Source of the DNA: Streptomyces sp. T12
GTDB lineage: Bacteria; Actinomycetota; Actinomycetes; Streptomycetales; Streptomycetaceae
NCBI RefSeq assembly: GCF_028736035.1
Contig: NZ_CP117866.1
Coordinates: 9,713,001-9,777,000 of the forward strand
Reading direction: 5' to 3'
Length of the DNA stretch: 64,000 bases
Shown here piece by piece: positions 55,992 to 64,000 of this stretch. Each line of letters opens with the position of its first letter. The first letter of the stretch is position 1. The position numbers were made by a program, and so were the translations under genes. A model generated the notes under the pieces. It did no database searches. It worked only from the letters and a program-made list of their open reading frames with translations, and was not told the origin of the DNA.

Positions 55992-57016
55992 CGGACGTGG
56001 CGGCCATGAGCACCCACTCCCTCGGCGCCCTGGGTCTGCCCACGGCGACCACTCTCACGGCCGGGGCGACCGCCACACCGGCCGCGAGCGCCCACCCCGC
56101 CGAGGCGGCGACCCTCTGGCGGCCCAGCGCCCCCTGCACGCCGCACGCGTGCGTGCACGTGACGGGACCGGCCAGGGCGCTACCACTGGCCGTCCTGCGG
56201 ATCGCGGCGGTCCTGGCCCTGCTGGTGGCCGGGTTCCTGGTCACCCCGCTCGGCGGCCGGATACCCGCGGGACTCGTCCGACGCTGGTGTCTGTGGGTCG
56301 TACGGGCCTCGGGTGTCCGCGTACGGATCGACGGCGGCGCCGCGCCCGACGGCGGGCTGCTGCTCGTCGCCAACCACGTCTCCTGGCTGGACATCCCGCT
56401 GCTCGCCGCCGTGCGCCCGGCCCGGATGCTCGCCAAGTCGGAGATCCGGCAGTGGCCGGTGGCGGGGTGGCTGACCGCTCGCAGCGGCGCCCTGTTCATC
56501 GACCGGGACCGTATCCGCGCCCTGCCCGAGACGGTGGGCCGGATCGCCGAGGCGCTGCGGGCCGGCGAAGCGGTCGCCCTGTTCCCCGAGGGCAGCACCT
56601 GGTGCGGCCGTGCCCAGGGCCACTTCCGCCGGGCCGCCTTCCAGGCAGCCCTCGACGCGGGCGTCCCCGTCCAGCCGGTCCGCCTGCGCTACCTGACGGC
56701 CCAGGGCGCGCCCAGCACGGCGGCCGCCTTCGTCGGCGAGGACTCGCTGCTCACCTCCGTGTGGCGGGTGGTGAGGGCACGCGAGCTGGCCGCCGAGGCG
56801 GAGGTACTGGAGCCGGTCGCGCCGGGCAGCCGCCCCGACCGCCGCTCGCTGGCCCGGGCGGCCGAAGACTCCACGCTCCTCGGGGCGCGGCAGGTCCAGA
56901 GCCCCGGCCCGCCCCGCACCGCGCCCTTCCCGGCTCCCGGTGTGGTCCGCACGGCACCCGTCACCGACGCCGAACAGCAGCCGCCGGCCCCGTCGCGCGA
57001 GGCCGTTACGGCATGA
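55988..57016 (+). CDS. olsA: OlsA-like 1-acyl-glycerol-3-phosphate/lyso-ornithine-lipid acyltransferase
   Basis: About 342 residues. A hydrophobic helix at ~55-80 is followed by the PlsC domain: NHVSWLD (HX4D), ALFIDRD, FPEGSTW. In ornithine-lipid synthesis OlsA adds the second acyl chain. GTG at 55988 overlaps the olsB stop; an ATG 18 bp later is also possible. The first ~50 residues are Ala/Thr/Pro-rich and poorly conserved. Its last 11 bp overlap the end of the convergent uvrA-like gene. A general phospholipid acyltransferase role is the alternative. Confidence 0.82.
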   Translation: MTDVAAMSTHSLGALGLPTATTLTAGATATPAASAHPAEAATLWRPSAPCTPHACVHVTGPARALPLAVLRIAAVLALLVAGFLVTPLGGRIPAGLVRRWCLWVVRASGVRVRIDGGAAPDGGLLLVANHVSWLDIPLLAAVRPARMLAKSEIRQWPVAGWLTARSGALFIDRDRIRALPETVGRIAEALRAGEAVALFPEGSTWCGRAQGHFRRAAFQAALDAGVPVQPVRLRYLTAQGAPSTAAAFVGEDSLLTSVWRVVRARELAAEAEVLEPVAPGSRPDRRSLARAAEDSTLLGARQVQSPGPPRTAPFPAPGVVRTAPVTDAEQQPPAPSREAVTA

Positions 57017-59339
57017 CCCGGGCGAGATACGGCGCCGTCGCGCTGCCTGTCGCCCGTGCCACCTGAGCGGGCGGACCCGCCACCACGATCCGTCCGCCCG
57101 CGTCACCGCCGCCCGGCCCCAGGTCGATCACCCAGTCCGCGCCCGCGACGACGGACATGTCGTGCTCGACCACGACGACGGTGTGCCCGGCGTCGACGAG
57201 CCCGTGCAGCTGGCGCATGAGCACCTCGACGTCGGCCGGGTGGAGTCCGGTCGTCGGCTCGTCGAGAAGGTAGAGCGTGTGGCCGCGACGGCCGCGCTGG
57301 AGCTCGCTCGCCAGCTTGATGCGCTGGGCCTCACCGCCGGACAGCTCGGTGGCGGGCTGGCCGAGCCGCAGGTAGCCGAGACCGACGTCGAGCAGGGTGG
57401 CCAGGCTGCGGGTCACGGCCGGTGTGTCCGCGAAGAAGTCCGCGGCCGCCTCGACGGTGAGGTCCAGCACCTGCGCGATGTTCCGCCCCCGGTACGCCAC
57501 TTGGAGCGTCTCGGTGTTGTAGCGCGCCCCGCCGCAGTCCGGGCACGGCGCGTACGTGCTCGGCAGGAACAGCAGCTCGACGCTGACGAACCCCTCGCCC
57601 TGGCAGGTCTCGCAGCGTCCTCCCGCGACGTTGAAGGAGAAGCGCCCGACGCCGTAACCACGCGAGCGTGCCTCGTCGGTGGCCGCGAACACCTTGCGCA
57701 CGACGTCGAAGAGGCCGGTGTAGGTGGCGAGATTGGAGCGCGGGGTGCGGCCGATCGGCTTCTGGTCGACCGAGACCAGGCGCCCCACGCCCGCGAGTTC
57801 CTCGGTGATCTCGCCGATGAGCGTGGACTTGCCCGACCCCGAGACACCGGTGACGGCCGTGAACACGCCGAGCGGGAACTCGGCGGTCACCCCGCGCAGG
57901 TTGTGCCGGGTGACCGGGCCGACCCTCAACTGGCCGCTTGGAGCGCGCACTTGGCGTACGGCAGCGGGCGAGTCGTCGAACAGGAAGCGCGCCGTCGCCG
58001 ACTCCGTGACCGCCGCCAGCTCGGCCACCGGCCCGCTGTGCAGCACCTGCCCGCCGTGCTCGCCGGCCCGCGGCCCCACGTCGACCAGCCAGTCGGCGCC
58101 GCGTACGACGTCGAGGTGGTGCTCGACGACGAACACCGTGTTCCCGGCCGCCTTCAGCCGCGCCAGCACCGCCAGCAGCGCCTCCGTGTCCGCCGGGTGC
58201 AGTCCCGCGGACGGCTCGTCGAGGACGTACACGACACCGAAGAGCCCGGACCGGAGCTGGGTCGCGAGGCGCAGGCGCTGCAGTTCGCCGGCCGAGAGCG
58301 TGGGGGTGGCGCGGTCGAGGCTGAGGTAGCCGAGGCCGAGCTCGACGACGGGCCCGATACGGGACTTGAGGTCCTCGGTGAGGACACGGGCCGTCTCCGA
58401 AGCGCCGCCGTCCAGGGTGTCCGCCAGCTCCGTGAGCGGCAGCGCGGCCAGCTCGGCGATCGTCCGGCCGGCGAAGGTGACCGCCAGCGCCTCGGGCCGC
58501 AGCCTGCTGCCGCCGCACGCCGGGCAGGGCGCGGAGGCAAGGAACCGCTCCGCCTTCGCCCTGAGGGTGGGGCTCTTGGAGTCGGAGAAGGTCTTCATGA
58601 CGTACCGCCGGGCGCTCATGTACGTGCCCTGGTACGGCCGTTGGATGCGGTCGGCGTCGCGCACCGGGTGGACGGTGACGACCGGCTGCTCGTCGGTGAA
58701 CAGGATCCACTCACGCTGCTCGGCGGGCAGCTCGCGCCAGGGCCGGTCGACGTCGTGGCCGAGCGTGTCGAGGATGTCGCGCAGGTTCTTGCCCTGCCAG
58801 GCACCCGGCCACGCGGCGATCGCGCCCTCCCGGATCGACAGCGACGGGTCGGGGACCAGCAACTCCTCGGTCGTACGGTGCACTTGGCCGAGCCCGTGGC
58901 ACTGCGGGCACGCCCCGGCCGCCGTGTTGGGCGAGAAGGCGTCCGAGTCGAGCCGCTCCGCGCCGGGCGGGTAGTCGCCGGCTCGGGAGAACAGCATCCG
59001 CAGGGAGTTGGAGAGGTTGGTGACCGTGCCGACCGACGAGCGGGACGTCGGCGCCGAGCGCCGCTGCTGCAGGGACACGGCGGGCGGAAGGCCGGTGATC
59101 TCGCCGACCTTCGGCGCGCCGACCTGGTGGATCAGCCTGCGTGCGTACGGCGCGACCGACTCGAAGTAGCGGCGCTGGGCCTCCGCGTAGACCGTGCCGA
59201 AGGCGAGCGAGGACTTCCCGGAGCCGGACACGCCCGTGAACACGGTCAGCACGTCCCGCGGGATGTCGACGTCCACACCCTTGAGGTTGTGCTCACGGGC
59301 GCCGCGGACACGGACGTACGGGTCGTGCGGGGAGTGCAT
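57006..59339 (-). CDS. UvrA-like ATPase (DrrC/UvrA2 type)
   Basis: 777 residues, shorter than the ~950-1000 of true UvrA. Two ABC cassettes: [17 protein letters not shown] near the N-terminus, [11 protein letters not shown] and [14 protein letters not shown]; then [28 protein letters not shown] and [13 protein letters not shown]. Cys pairs CPQCHG, CPACGG, CETCQG and CPDCGG form the zinc modules. The UvrB-binding insert seems absent, as in class II UvrA proteins and the daunorubicin-resistance protein DrrC. Role: binding of intercalators or damaged DNA, perhaps in self-protection. Divergent from the phytase gene. Confidence 0.88.
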   Translation of the reverse strand: MHSPHDPYVRVRGAREHNLKGVDVDIPRDVLTVFTGVSGSGKSSLAFGTVYAEAQRRYFESVAPYARRLIHQVGAPKVGEITGLPPAVSLQQRRSAPTSRSSVGTVTNLSNSLRMLFSRAGDYPPGAERLDSDAFSPNTAAGACPQCHGLGQVHRTTEELLVPDPSLSIREGAIAAWPGAWQGKNLRDILDTLGHDVDRPWRELPAEQREWILFTDEQPVVTVHPVRDADRIQRPYQGTYMSARRYVMKTFSDSKSPTLRAKAERFLASAPCPACGGSRLRPEALAVTFAGRTIAELAALPLTELADTLDGGASETARVLTEDLKSRIGPVVELGLGYLSLDRATPTLSAGELQRLRLATQLRSGLFGVVYVLDEPSAGLHPADTEALLAVLARLKAAGNTVFVVEHHLDVVRGADWLVDVGPRAGEHGGQVLHSGPVAELAAVTESATARFLFDDSPAAVRQVRAPSGQLRVGPVTRHNLRGVTAEFPLGVFTAVTGVSGSGKSTLIGEITEELAGVGRLVSVDQKPIGRTPRSNLATYTGLFDVVRKVFAATDEARSRGYGVGRFSFNVAGGRCETCQGEGFVSVELLFLPSTYAPCPDCGGARYNTETLQVAYRGRNIAQVLDLTVEAAADFFADTPAVTRSLATLLDVGLGYLRLGQPATELSGGEAQRIKLASELQRGRRGHTLYLLDEPTTGLHPADVEVLMRQLHGLVDAGHTVVVVEHDMSVVAGADWVIDLGPGGGDAGGRIVVAGPPAQVARATGSATAPYLARVMP

Positions 59340-59507
59340 GGGTACGAGCTCCGGGATGTGCGAGTCGGGGGCGCGGGCAAACCCCGCGATTCTATGCGAA
59401 CCAGACGCTCGCGCGTTCGGGCCACCTGATGTTCACGAGGCCGTCGGCTCACTCACACCGGCCGCCCATAACGTCTCGCCAGTCTCGCTTTCCTACCGAG
59501 GAGTATC

Positions 59508-60824
59508 GTGAGCGCTTCAGCTCTGAGCACTCTCACCGCCGCGCTGCTGATGGTCTCCGGCGCGGGCGCGCCGCAGCCGGTCGCAGTCTCCGCGCGCGTG
59601 GAGACGCCCGCCGTGTACGACGACGAGGCGGGCGGCAACGCCGATGCCGACGACCCGGCCGTGTGGGTCGACCCCGACCACCCGGGCCGCAGCCTCGTGA
59701 TCGGCACCCTCAAGAAGGCCGGCCTCGATGTGTACGGCCTCGACGGCAGGCGGCTCCAGCACATCGCGGCGCCCGAGGCCCCGAACGAGGACGCCGCACC
59801 CGGCCGCTTCAACAACGTCGACGTCGTCTACGGCTTCGAACTGGGCGGCAGGAAGACCGACTTGGCCCTGGTCAGCGACCGCGGCCGGGACCGGGTCCGG
59901 GCCTACGCGATCGACCCGGCGGCCGTGGCGGCGGGCAGACCCCCGTTGAAGGATGTGACGGCGGCCGACGCCGCACCGGTCTTCTCCGCGAGCGAGGCCG
60001 AGGTGGACGACCAGCGCACCGCCTACGGGCTGGCCGCCTTCAGCGACGACGACCACGCGTACGCGGTGGTGTCGCGCCGCTCGGAGACCCGGGTGCGGCT
60101 GCTCCGGCTGGAGGACCACGACGGGCGCGTCGGCTACAAGACGAAGGACACCCTCGATCTGCCCGCCTCCTTCACGCTGCCGAACGGCAGCAGCTGGACG
60201 CCGTGTGCCGACCCGGGCGACCGGCCGCAGGTCGAGGGCATGGTCGTCGACCAGGAGCGGCACGTCCTGTACGCGGCGCAGGAGGACGTCGGTCTGTGGC
60301 GGGTCGACCTCGACGACGAGGAGTTCGACCGGCCGAAGCTGATCGACCGGGTGCGTGAATACGGCACCCCGTGGAGGTATGACGCCGAGGAAGAGGAGTG
60401 CGTCCTCGACACCGCCGACGACCCCGGCTTCGGCGGCGAGCACCTGAGCGCCGACGCCGAGGGCGCCGCGATCTACCACGCCGCCGACGGCACCGGATAC
60501 CTGCTCGCCTCCAGCCAGGGCGACAACACCTTCGCCGTGTACGAGCGCCAGGGCCAGGGCGCCTACCTCGGCTCCTTCACCGTCACCGACAGCGCCGCCA
60601 CCGACGGCGTGCAGCACTCCGACGGTTCCACCGTGGTCAACGTCCCGCTGGGCCGGTCCTTCCCCAAGGGCCTGCTCGTCACCCACGACGGCGAGGCCAC
60701 GCCCGCGGACGGGGACCGGGAGGGAACCGACTTCAAGTTCACGGGCTGGGAGTCGGTGGCCGGCGCGTTCCCGAAGCCGCTGACGATCGACACCAAGTCC
60801 TTCGACCCGCGCGACACGGACTGA
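59508..60824 (+). CDS. Secreted beta-propeller phytase
   Basis: 438 residues. Signal peptide with core [16 protein letters not shown], then the propeller: [77 protein letters not shown], each with the acidic residues that bind calcium and phytate. Hydrolyses phytate outside the cell to release phosphate. GTG start with GAGGAG 6 nt upstream; no PHO box was identified with confidence. Confidence 0.92.
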   Translation: MSASALSTLTAALLMVSGAGAPQPVAVSARVETPAVYDDEAGGNADADDPAVWVDPDHPGRSLVIGTLKKAGLDVYGLDGRRLQHIAAPEAPNEDAAPGRFNNVDVVYGFELGGRKTDLALVSDRGRDRVRAYAIDPAAVAAGRPPLKDVTAADAAPVFSASEAEVDDQRTAYGLAAFSDDDHAYAVVSRRSETRVRLLRLEDHDGRVGYKTKDTLDLPASFTLPNGSSWTPCADPGDRPQVEGMVVDQERHVLYAAQEDVGLWRVDLDDEEFDRPKLIDRVREYGTPWRYDAEEEECVLDTADDPGFGGEHLSADAEGAAIYHAADGTGYLLASSQGDNTFAVYERQGQGAYLGSFTVTDSAATDGVQHSDGSTVVNVPLGRSFPKGLLVTHDGEATPADGDREGTDFKFTGWESVAGAFPKPLTIDTKSFDPRDTD

Positions 60825-60846
60825 CCCACCAGCCGGCCGCCCCGCC

Positions 60847-60876
60847 CGCCCGGATCACGCGTAGGTGATCCGGGCG
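60847..60876. terminator. Hairpin at the end of the phytase and LLM genes
   Basis: CGCCCGGATCA (60847-60857) pairs with TGATCCGGGCG (60866-60876). It overlaps the stop codon of the minus-strand LLM gene and follows the phytase gene. Confidence 0.75.
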
Positions 60877-61853
60877 AGCCTCCGGTAGGAGTCCAGCAGG
60901 GCCTCACGGTCGTACGTACTGGTCGTGACCAGCACCTCCTGCGCGCCCGTCTCCTTCAGCAGCGTCTCCAGCTCGTCCGCGACCTGCTCTTCCGTGCCCG
61001 CGATGTGCCCGGCGAGGCCGCCCTCGTAGAAGCCGCGCTCCTTGCCGGTCATCGTGAGCTCCTCGACGCGCTCGGCGGGCGGGAGCGGCGGGAAGGTGCC
61101 GTGCGTGCGCGAGTGGGCCATGGACCAGGCCTCCGGGACCAGGAGTCGCCGGGCGTCCTGCGGGGTGGCCGCCACCGCGACCGTGCCGGAGATCACGACG
61201 TACGGCTCGCTCGCCCAGGAGGAGGGGCGGAAGTGGTCGCGGTAGTGGTCGATGCCGTGCTGCATCTTCGCCCGGTTCCGGAAGTCACCGATGACCATCG
61301 GCAGGCCCGCGCGGGCGGCGATGTCCGCACCCTCGCCCATGGCCAGCACGAACGGCGGCACGGTCAGGCCCTCGGCGGGCCGTGCGTGCACCCCCGTGGC
61401 CGAGGTGCCGCGGAACCAGCCGAGCAGCTCCTGGATCTGCCCCGCGAAGTCCTCCGCGTCCCCCTTGTCCCGCCCGAGCGCCTTGCGCACCCCGTCGGTG
61501 AAGCCGACCGAGCGCCCCAGCCCCATGTCGATACGGCCCGGAAAGAGGGACTCCAGCACTCCGAACTGCTCGGCCACGACCAGCGGTTGGTGGTTGGGCA
61601 GCATCACCCCGCCGGTCCCGACCCGGATCGTACGGGTCGCGGAGGCGACGGCGGCGGCCAGCACGGTCGGCGCCGAGCCGGCGACGCCGGGTACGCCGTG
61701 GTGCTCCGAGACCCAGACGCGGTGGTAGCCGAGCGCCTCGATCTCCCGCGCCAGCCGTACGGTGTCGCGCAGCGCTTCTGCGTTCGGGTGGCCCTCGCGG
61801 GTGCGGGACCGATCGAGAACGGAGAAGCGGGTCGCGGCGATCACGGAGCTCAT
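60855..61853 (-). CDS. LLM-class flavin-dependent oxidoreductase
   Basis: 332 residues of the luciferase-like monooxygenase fold: GYHRVWVSEHHG near residue 42, RIDMGLGRS near 107, FVLAMGEGADIAARAG near 168. This subgroup is FMN- or F420-dependent; substrate unknown. It starts 34 bp after the end of the FAD oxidoreductase gene on the same strand, so the two may be cotranscribed. No strong ribosome site. Confidence 0.87.
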   Translation of the reverse strand: MSSVIAATRFSVLDRSRTREGHPNAEALRDTVRLAREIEALGYHRVWVSEHHGVPGVAGSAPTVLAAAVASATRTIRVGTGGVMLPNHQPLVVAEQFGVLESLFPGRIDMGLGRSVGFTDGVRKALGRDKGDAEDFAGQIQELLGWFRGTSATGVHARPAEGLTVPPFVLAMGEGADIAARAGLPMVIGDFRNRAKMQHGIDHYRDHFRPSSWASEPYVVISGTVAVAATPQDARRLLVPEAWSMAHSRTHGTFPPLPPAERVEELTMTGKERGFYEGGLAGHIAGTEEQVADELETLLKETGAQEVLVTTSTYDREALLDSYRRLARITYA

Positions 61854-61887
61854 ACCGGGTTCAACACCGGGGAGCCCGCAGGATTCC

Positions 61888-63273
61888 TCACGGCGCGATG
61901 TTGTGGTTGAGGTGGAACAGGTTCCCCGGGTCGTAGCGCTGTTTCAGATCCCTGAGACGGGTGTAGTTCGCGCGGTAGTTGGTCCGGACGAGGTTCTGGT
62001 CGTCGCCGTCGATGAAGTTGACGTAGCCGCCCTCCATGGAGTGCGGTTCGAGCGCCTGGTGGAAGCCGCGCACCCAGTCCTTCTGGGCCTCGCAGTCCGC
62101 ACGGGTCGTGAGGGTGCCGCTGAGGGCGAACGAGTAGCCGGCGTCCCGGTAGGAGAAGGCGGACTCCTCCGGTCCTACGCGGTGGCAGGCGCCGTCGAGG
62201 GGGTAGGCGACGGTGACGCTCTGGATGGACGGGGTGGTGGCGCCGTGCTCGACGCAGGCGTCGATGGCGCCGTCCGGCAGGTCCTGGGTGAAGATGCCCT
62301 TCCAGTAGTGGTAGAGCCCCGCGGGGACCAGGTCGTCGAAGAGCGTGTTGATCACCGGGTAGGGGATGCGCTCGAGGTACTGGCCCAGCACCGGCCCGAG
62401 CGCGGCGAGGCGGTCCCGGATCCGGTCGTCCTCGTCCTCCGAGCCGGTCCAGCAGGCGATCACGCCGCACAGGGGCCGTCCGTGCCAGCGCTCGGGCAGG
62501 AACGGCACGGGCGGACCGAGCCCGACGACCAGCAGCGCGCCGAGGCTCTCGTCCCCCTCGGCGACCAGCTCCCGGTAGCGGCGGATCACGTCGCCGTCGA
62601 GCGGGAAGAAGACCGGCCCGCCGAGGATGTCGGCGATGGGGTGCAGCCGGTATGCGAAGGAGGTGACGACCCCGAAGTTCCCGCCGCCCCCGCGCACGGC
62701 CCACATCAGGTCGCTGTGCTGCTCGTCCGTGCAGGTCAGGAAGGTGCCGTCGGCCGTCACGAGGTCCACTGAGACCAGGTTGTCGCAGGCCAGACCGCAG
62801 CGGCGGGACAGGTAGCCCATGCCGCCCCCGGTCGTCAGGCCGCCCACGCCGGTGGTGGAGACGACCCCGCCGGTGGTGGCAAGACCGAAGGCGTGCGTGG
62901 CGTGGTTGACGTCCGCCCAGGTGCAGCCGCCCTCGACCCAGGCCGTCCGCGTCTCGGGATCGACGCGGATGCCGCGCATCAGGCCGAGGTCGAGGACGGC
63001 ACCGCCGTCGCAGGTGCCGTAGCCGGGGACGCTGTGGCTGCCGCCGCGCACGGCGAGCGGCAGGCCCTGGTCGCGGGCGAAGTCCACCGTGGCGATGACG
63101 TCGCCCGCGTCGACGGCCCTGACGATGATCGCCGGCCGCCTGTCGTGCATGGCGTTGTAGACCTTGCGGGCCTCGTCGTAGGCCGGGTCGCCGGGCTCGA
63201 CGATGTCGCCGCGCACGGCTCCGCGCAGCCGGTCCAGCAGCCGGTCGTCGAGGGTCGGTGTGTAGGTGGTCAT
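61888..63273 (-). CDS. Bicovalent FAD oxidoreductase (berberine-bridge-enzyme type)
   Basis: 461 residues. FAD_binding_4 domain with RGGSHSVPGYGT, whose His is the 8-alpha linkage site, and YLSRRCGLACDNL, where a Cys fits the 6-S-cysteinyl linkage; GGGNFGVVTSF follows. The C-terminus YDPGNLFHLNHNIAP is the BBE domain. Enzymes of this family oxidise sugars, alkaloids and antibiotic intermediates; the substrate is unknown. The ATG at 63273 is chosen because it lies at the start of the conserved part; 20 more residues would be in frame. Beside a LuxR regulator and an LLM gene. Confidence 0.88.
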   Translation of the reverse strand: MTTYTPTLDDRLLDRLRGAVRGDIVEPGDPAYDEARKVYNAMHDRRPAIIVRAVDAGDVIATVDFARDQGLPLAVRGGSHSVPGYGTCDGGAVLDLGLMRGIRVDPETRTAWVEGGCTWADVNHATHAFGLATTGGVVSTTGVGGLTTGGGMGYLSRRCGLACDNLVSVDLVTADGTFLTCTDEQHSDLMWAVRGGGGNFGVVTSFAYRLHPIADILGGPVFFPLDGDVIRRYRELVAEGDESLGALLVVGLGPPVPFLPERWHGRPLCGVIACWTGSEDEDDRIRDRLAALGPVLGQYLERIPYPVINTLFDDLVPAGLYHYWKGIFTQDLPDGAIDACVEHGATTPSIQSVTVAYPLDGACHRVGPEESAFSYRDAGYSFALSGTLTTRADCEAQKDWVRGFHQALEPHSMEGGYVNFIDGDDQNLVRTNYRANYTRLRDLKQRYDPGNLFHLNHNIAP

Positions 63274-63396
63274 GATCGGCACCTGCTTTCCGCTCCTGAG
63301 CGGGGAAGGGGCTGCCTTGTCGGGAAGGATCACTGCCTGGTCTACGCCGGAGCGGTGGCGGGTGCATCGCCGGAATCGCCCATCCTCGGTGACCCG

Positions 63397-63418
63397 GCAT
63401 GGGCAGAACGGCCCATGC
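63397..63418. terminator. Inverted repeat after the LuxR-type gene
   Basis: GCATGGGC (63397-63404) and GCCCATGC (63411-63418) enclose 6 nt, immediately after the LuxR stop on the minus strand. It may end that transcript or be an operator of the downstream oxidoreductase; a second hairpin CCGCTC-ct-GAGCGG lies at 63290-63303 next to the oxidoreductase start. Confidence 0.55.
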
Positions 63419-63424
63419 GCGGCG

Positions 63425-64000
63425 TCAGGTGAGGCCGTGCCGGTACGCGTACGCCGTCGCCGCCGCCCGCGAGGACACGTCGAGCTTGGCGAAGATGTTG
63501 TTGAGGTGCCGGGCGACGGTGTGCTCGCTGATCACCAGCTCCCCGGCGATGGCCCGGTTCGTGCGCCCCGCGGCGACCAGCCGCAGCACCTGGATCTCAC
63601 GCTCGGTGAGCCCGCCGGGCCGGCGTCGGCGCACATCGGCGAGCAGGGCCGCCGCCCGGCGCGCGTCCGGTACGGCGCCGAGCTGCCGGAAGGCCTGCTC
63701 AGCGGCCCGCAGCTCCAGCCGGGCACCCTCGTCGTCCCCGGCGGCCCGGTCGGCGGCGGCCAGCGTCATCCGCACCTGGGCGGCCTCGTACGGGACCCGA
63801 AGCTCCAGCCACAGCGTCAGCGCCCGGCGCAGCAGGGACAGTGCGCGATCGAGGTCACGGGCGGCGAAGGCCACCGCGCCGCAGGCCGCCGCGGCGCTCG
63901 CGTGCAGCAGGGTCCTGTCCGAGCCGCACCGCCGCTGCCAGTCCCGGGCCAGCGACCGGAGCCCCTCGGCAGCCGTGCGCGCCTGGTCCGTCCGGCGGAG
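63425..64000 (-). CDS. LuxR-type regulator, C-terminal part (runs out of the window)
   Basis: The frame is open to the window edge, so this is the last 191 residues of a longer protein. The visible part has a helical, TPR-like region (ALSLLRRALTLWLELRVPYE) and a C-terminal LuxR HTH (GLTEREIQVLRLVAAGRTNR; ISEHTVARHLNNIFAKLDV). The preceding domain is probably AAA+/TPR as in LAL/MalT-like regulators. Located upstream of the oxidoreductase and LLM genes on the same strand, which may be its targets. Confidence 0.85.
   Translation of the reverse strand, partial: LRRTDQARTAAEGLRSLARDWQRRCGSDRTLLHASAAAACGAVAFAARDLDRALSLLRRALTLWLELRVPYEAAQVRMTLAAADRAAGDDEGARLELRAAEQAFRQLGAVPDARRAAALLADVRRRRPGGLTEREIQVLRLVAAGRTNRAIAGELVISEHTVARHLNNIFAKLDVSSRAAATAYAYRHGLT

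Overview
The window is about 72% GC with strongly GC-biased third codon positions, GGAGG-type ribosome sites, frequent GTG starts and many stop/start overlaps (ATGA, GTGA). Gene content (MsiK-type sugar ABC systems without an ATPase, DUF574 methyltransferase, class F sortase, LysX, SpoIIE/HATPase phosphatase, RmdA-like protein) points to a Streptomyces chromosome. The order OlsA/OlsB, second succinate dehydrogenase, LysR, GGDEF-EAL protein, methyltransferase, lipoprotein matches, from memory, the SCO0920-SCO0930 neighbourhood of S. coelicolor.

Region 1 (1-16449) looks like a saccharide-utilisation locus for N-glycans. It holds a GH20 hexosaminidase (cut by the window), a secreted GH29 alpha-L-fucosidase, a LacI-type regulator, and a divergent six-gene operon: solute-binding lipoprotein, two permeases, a GH5-like (clan GH-A) hydrolase, a secreted GH85 endo-beta-N-acetylglucosaminidase and a cytoplasmic GH38 alpha-mannosidase. 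A striking array of CTAAT-type sites with 24-bp spacing lies between regulator and operon. A DoxX/ArsR-like pair and a family VIII esterase-like serine hydrolase sit inside the region, with a decayed fragment resembling the fucosidase tail.

Region 2 (16540-26100) has a peptidoglycan amidase and then a GntR regulator divergent from an eight-gene L-fucose uptake and non-phosphorylative oxidation operon: ABC transporter, fuconate dehydratase, SDR, aldo/keto reductase, mutarotase-like protein and lactonase. Fucose released by the GH29 enzyme could feed this operon, so regions 1 and 2 together could take a fucosylated glycan to central metabolites. The mutarotase seems to have lost about 20 internal residues.

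Region 3 (26234-37222) is mixed: a glycine-rich GV(Y/H)G-repeat protein, an LMF1-like membrane protein, a secreted protein, a PAS-GAF-SpoIIE-HATPase regulator, a Fpg/Nei glycosylase, a 230-bp MITE-like element whose end supplies the stop codon of an anti-sigma gene, an ECF sigma factor, a CapA-like lipoprotein and a universal stress protein.

Region 4 (37311-50532) covers envelope and signalling: LysX, a polysaccharide deacetylase, a class F sortase with nearby exported proteins that have C-terminal membrane tails, a DUF4239 protein, a duplicated-repeat lipoprotein, and a coupled methyltransferase/GGDEF-EAL (RmdA-like) pair. Region 5 (49879-64000) carries a gene with a compensated frame change, LysR and sdhCAB, ornithine-lipid acyltransferases OlsB/OlsA, a UvrA-like ATPase, a beta-propeller phytase, an LLM monooxygenase, a bicovalent FAD oxidoreductase and the C-terminal part of a LuxR-type regulator. 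No rRNA, tRNA or CRISPR array was seen.
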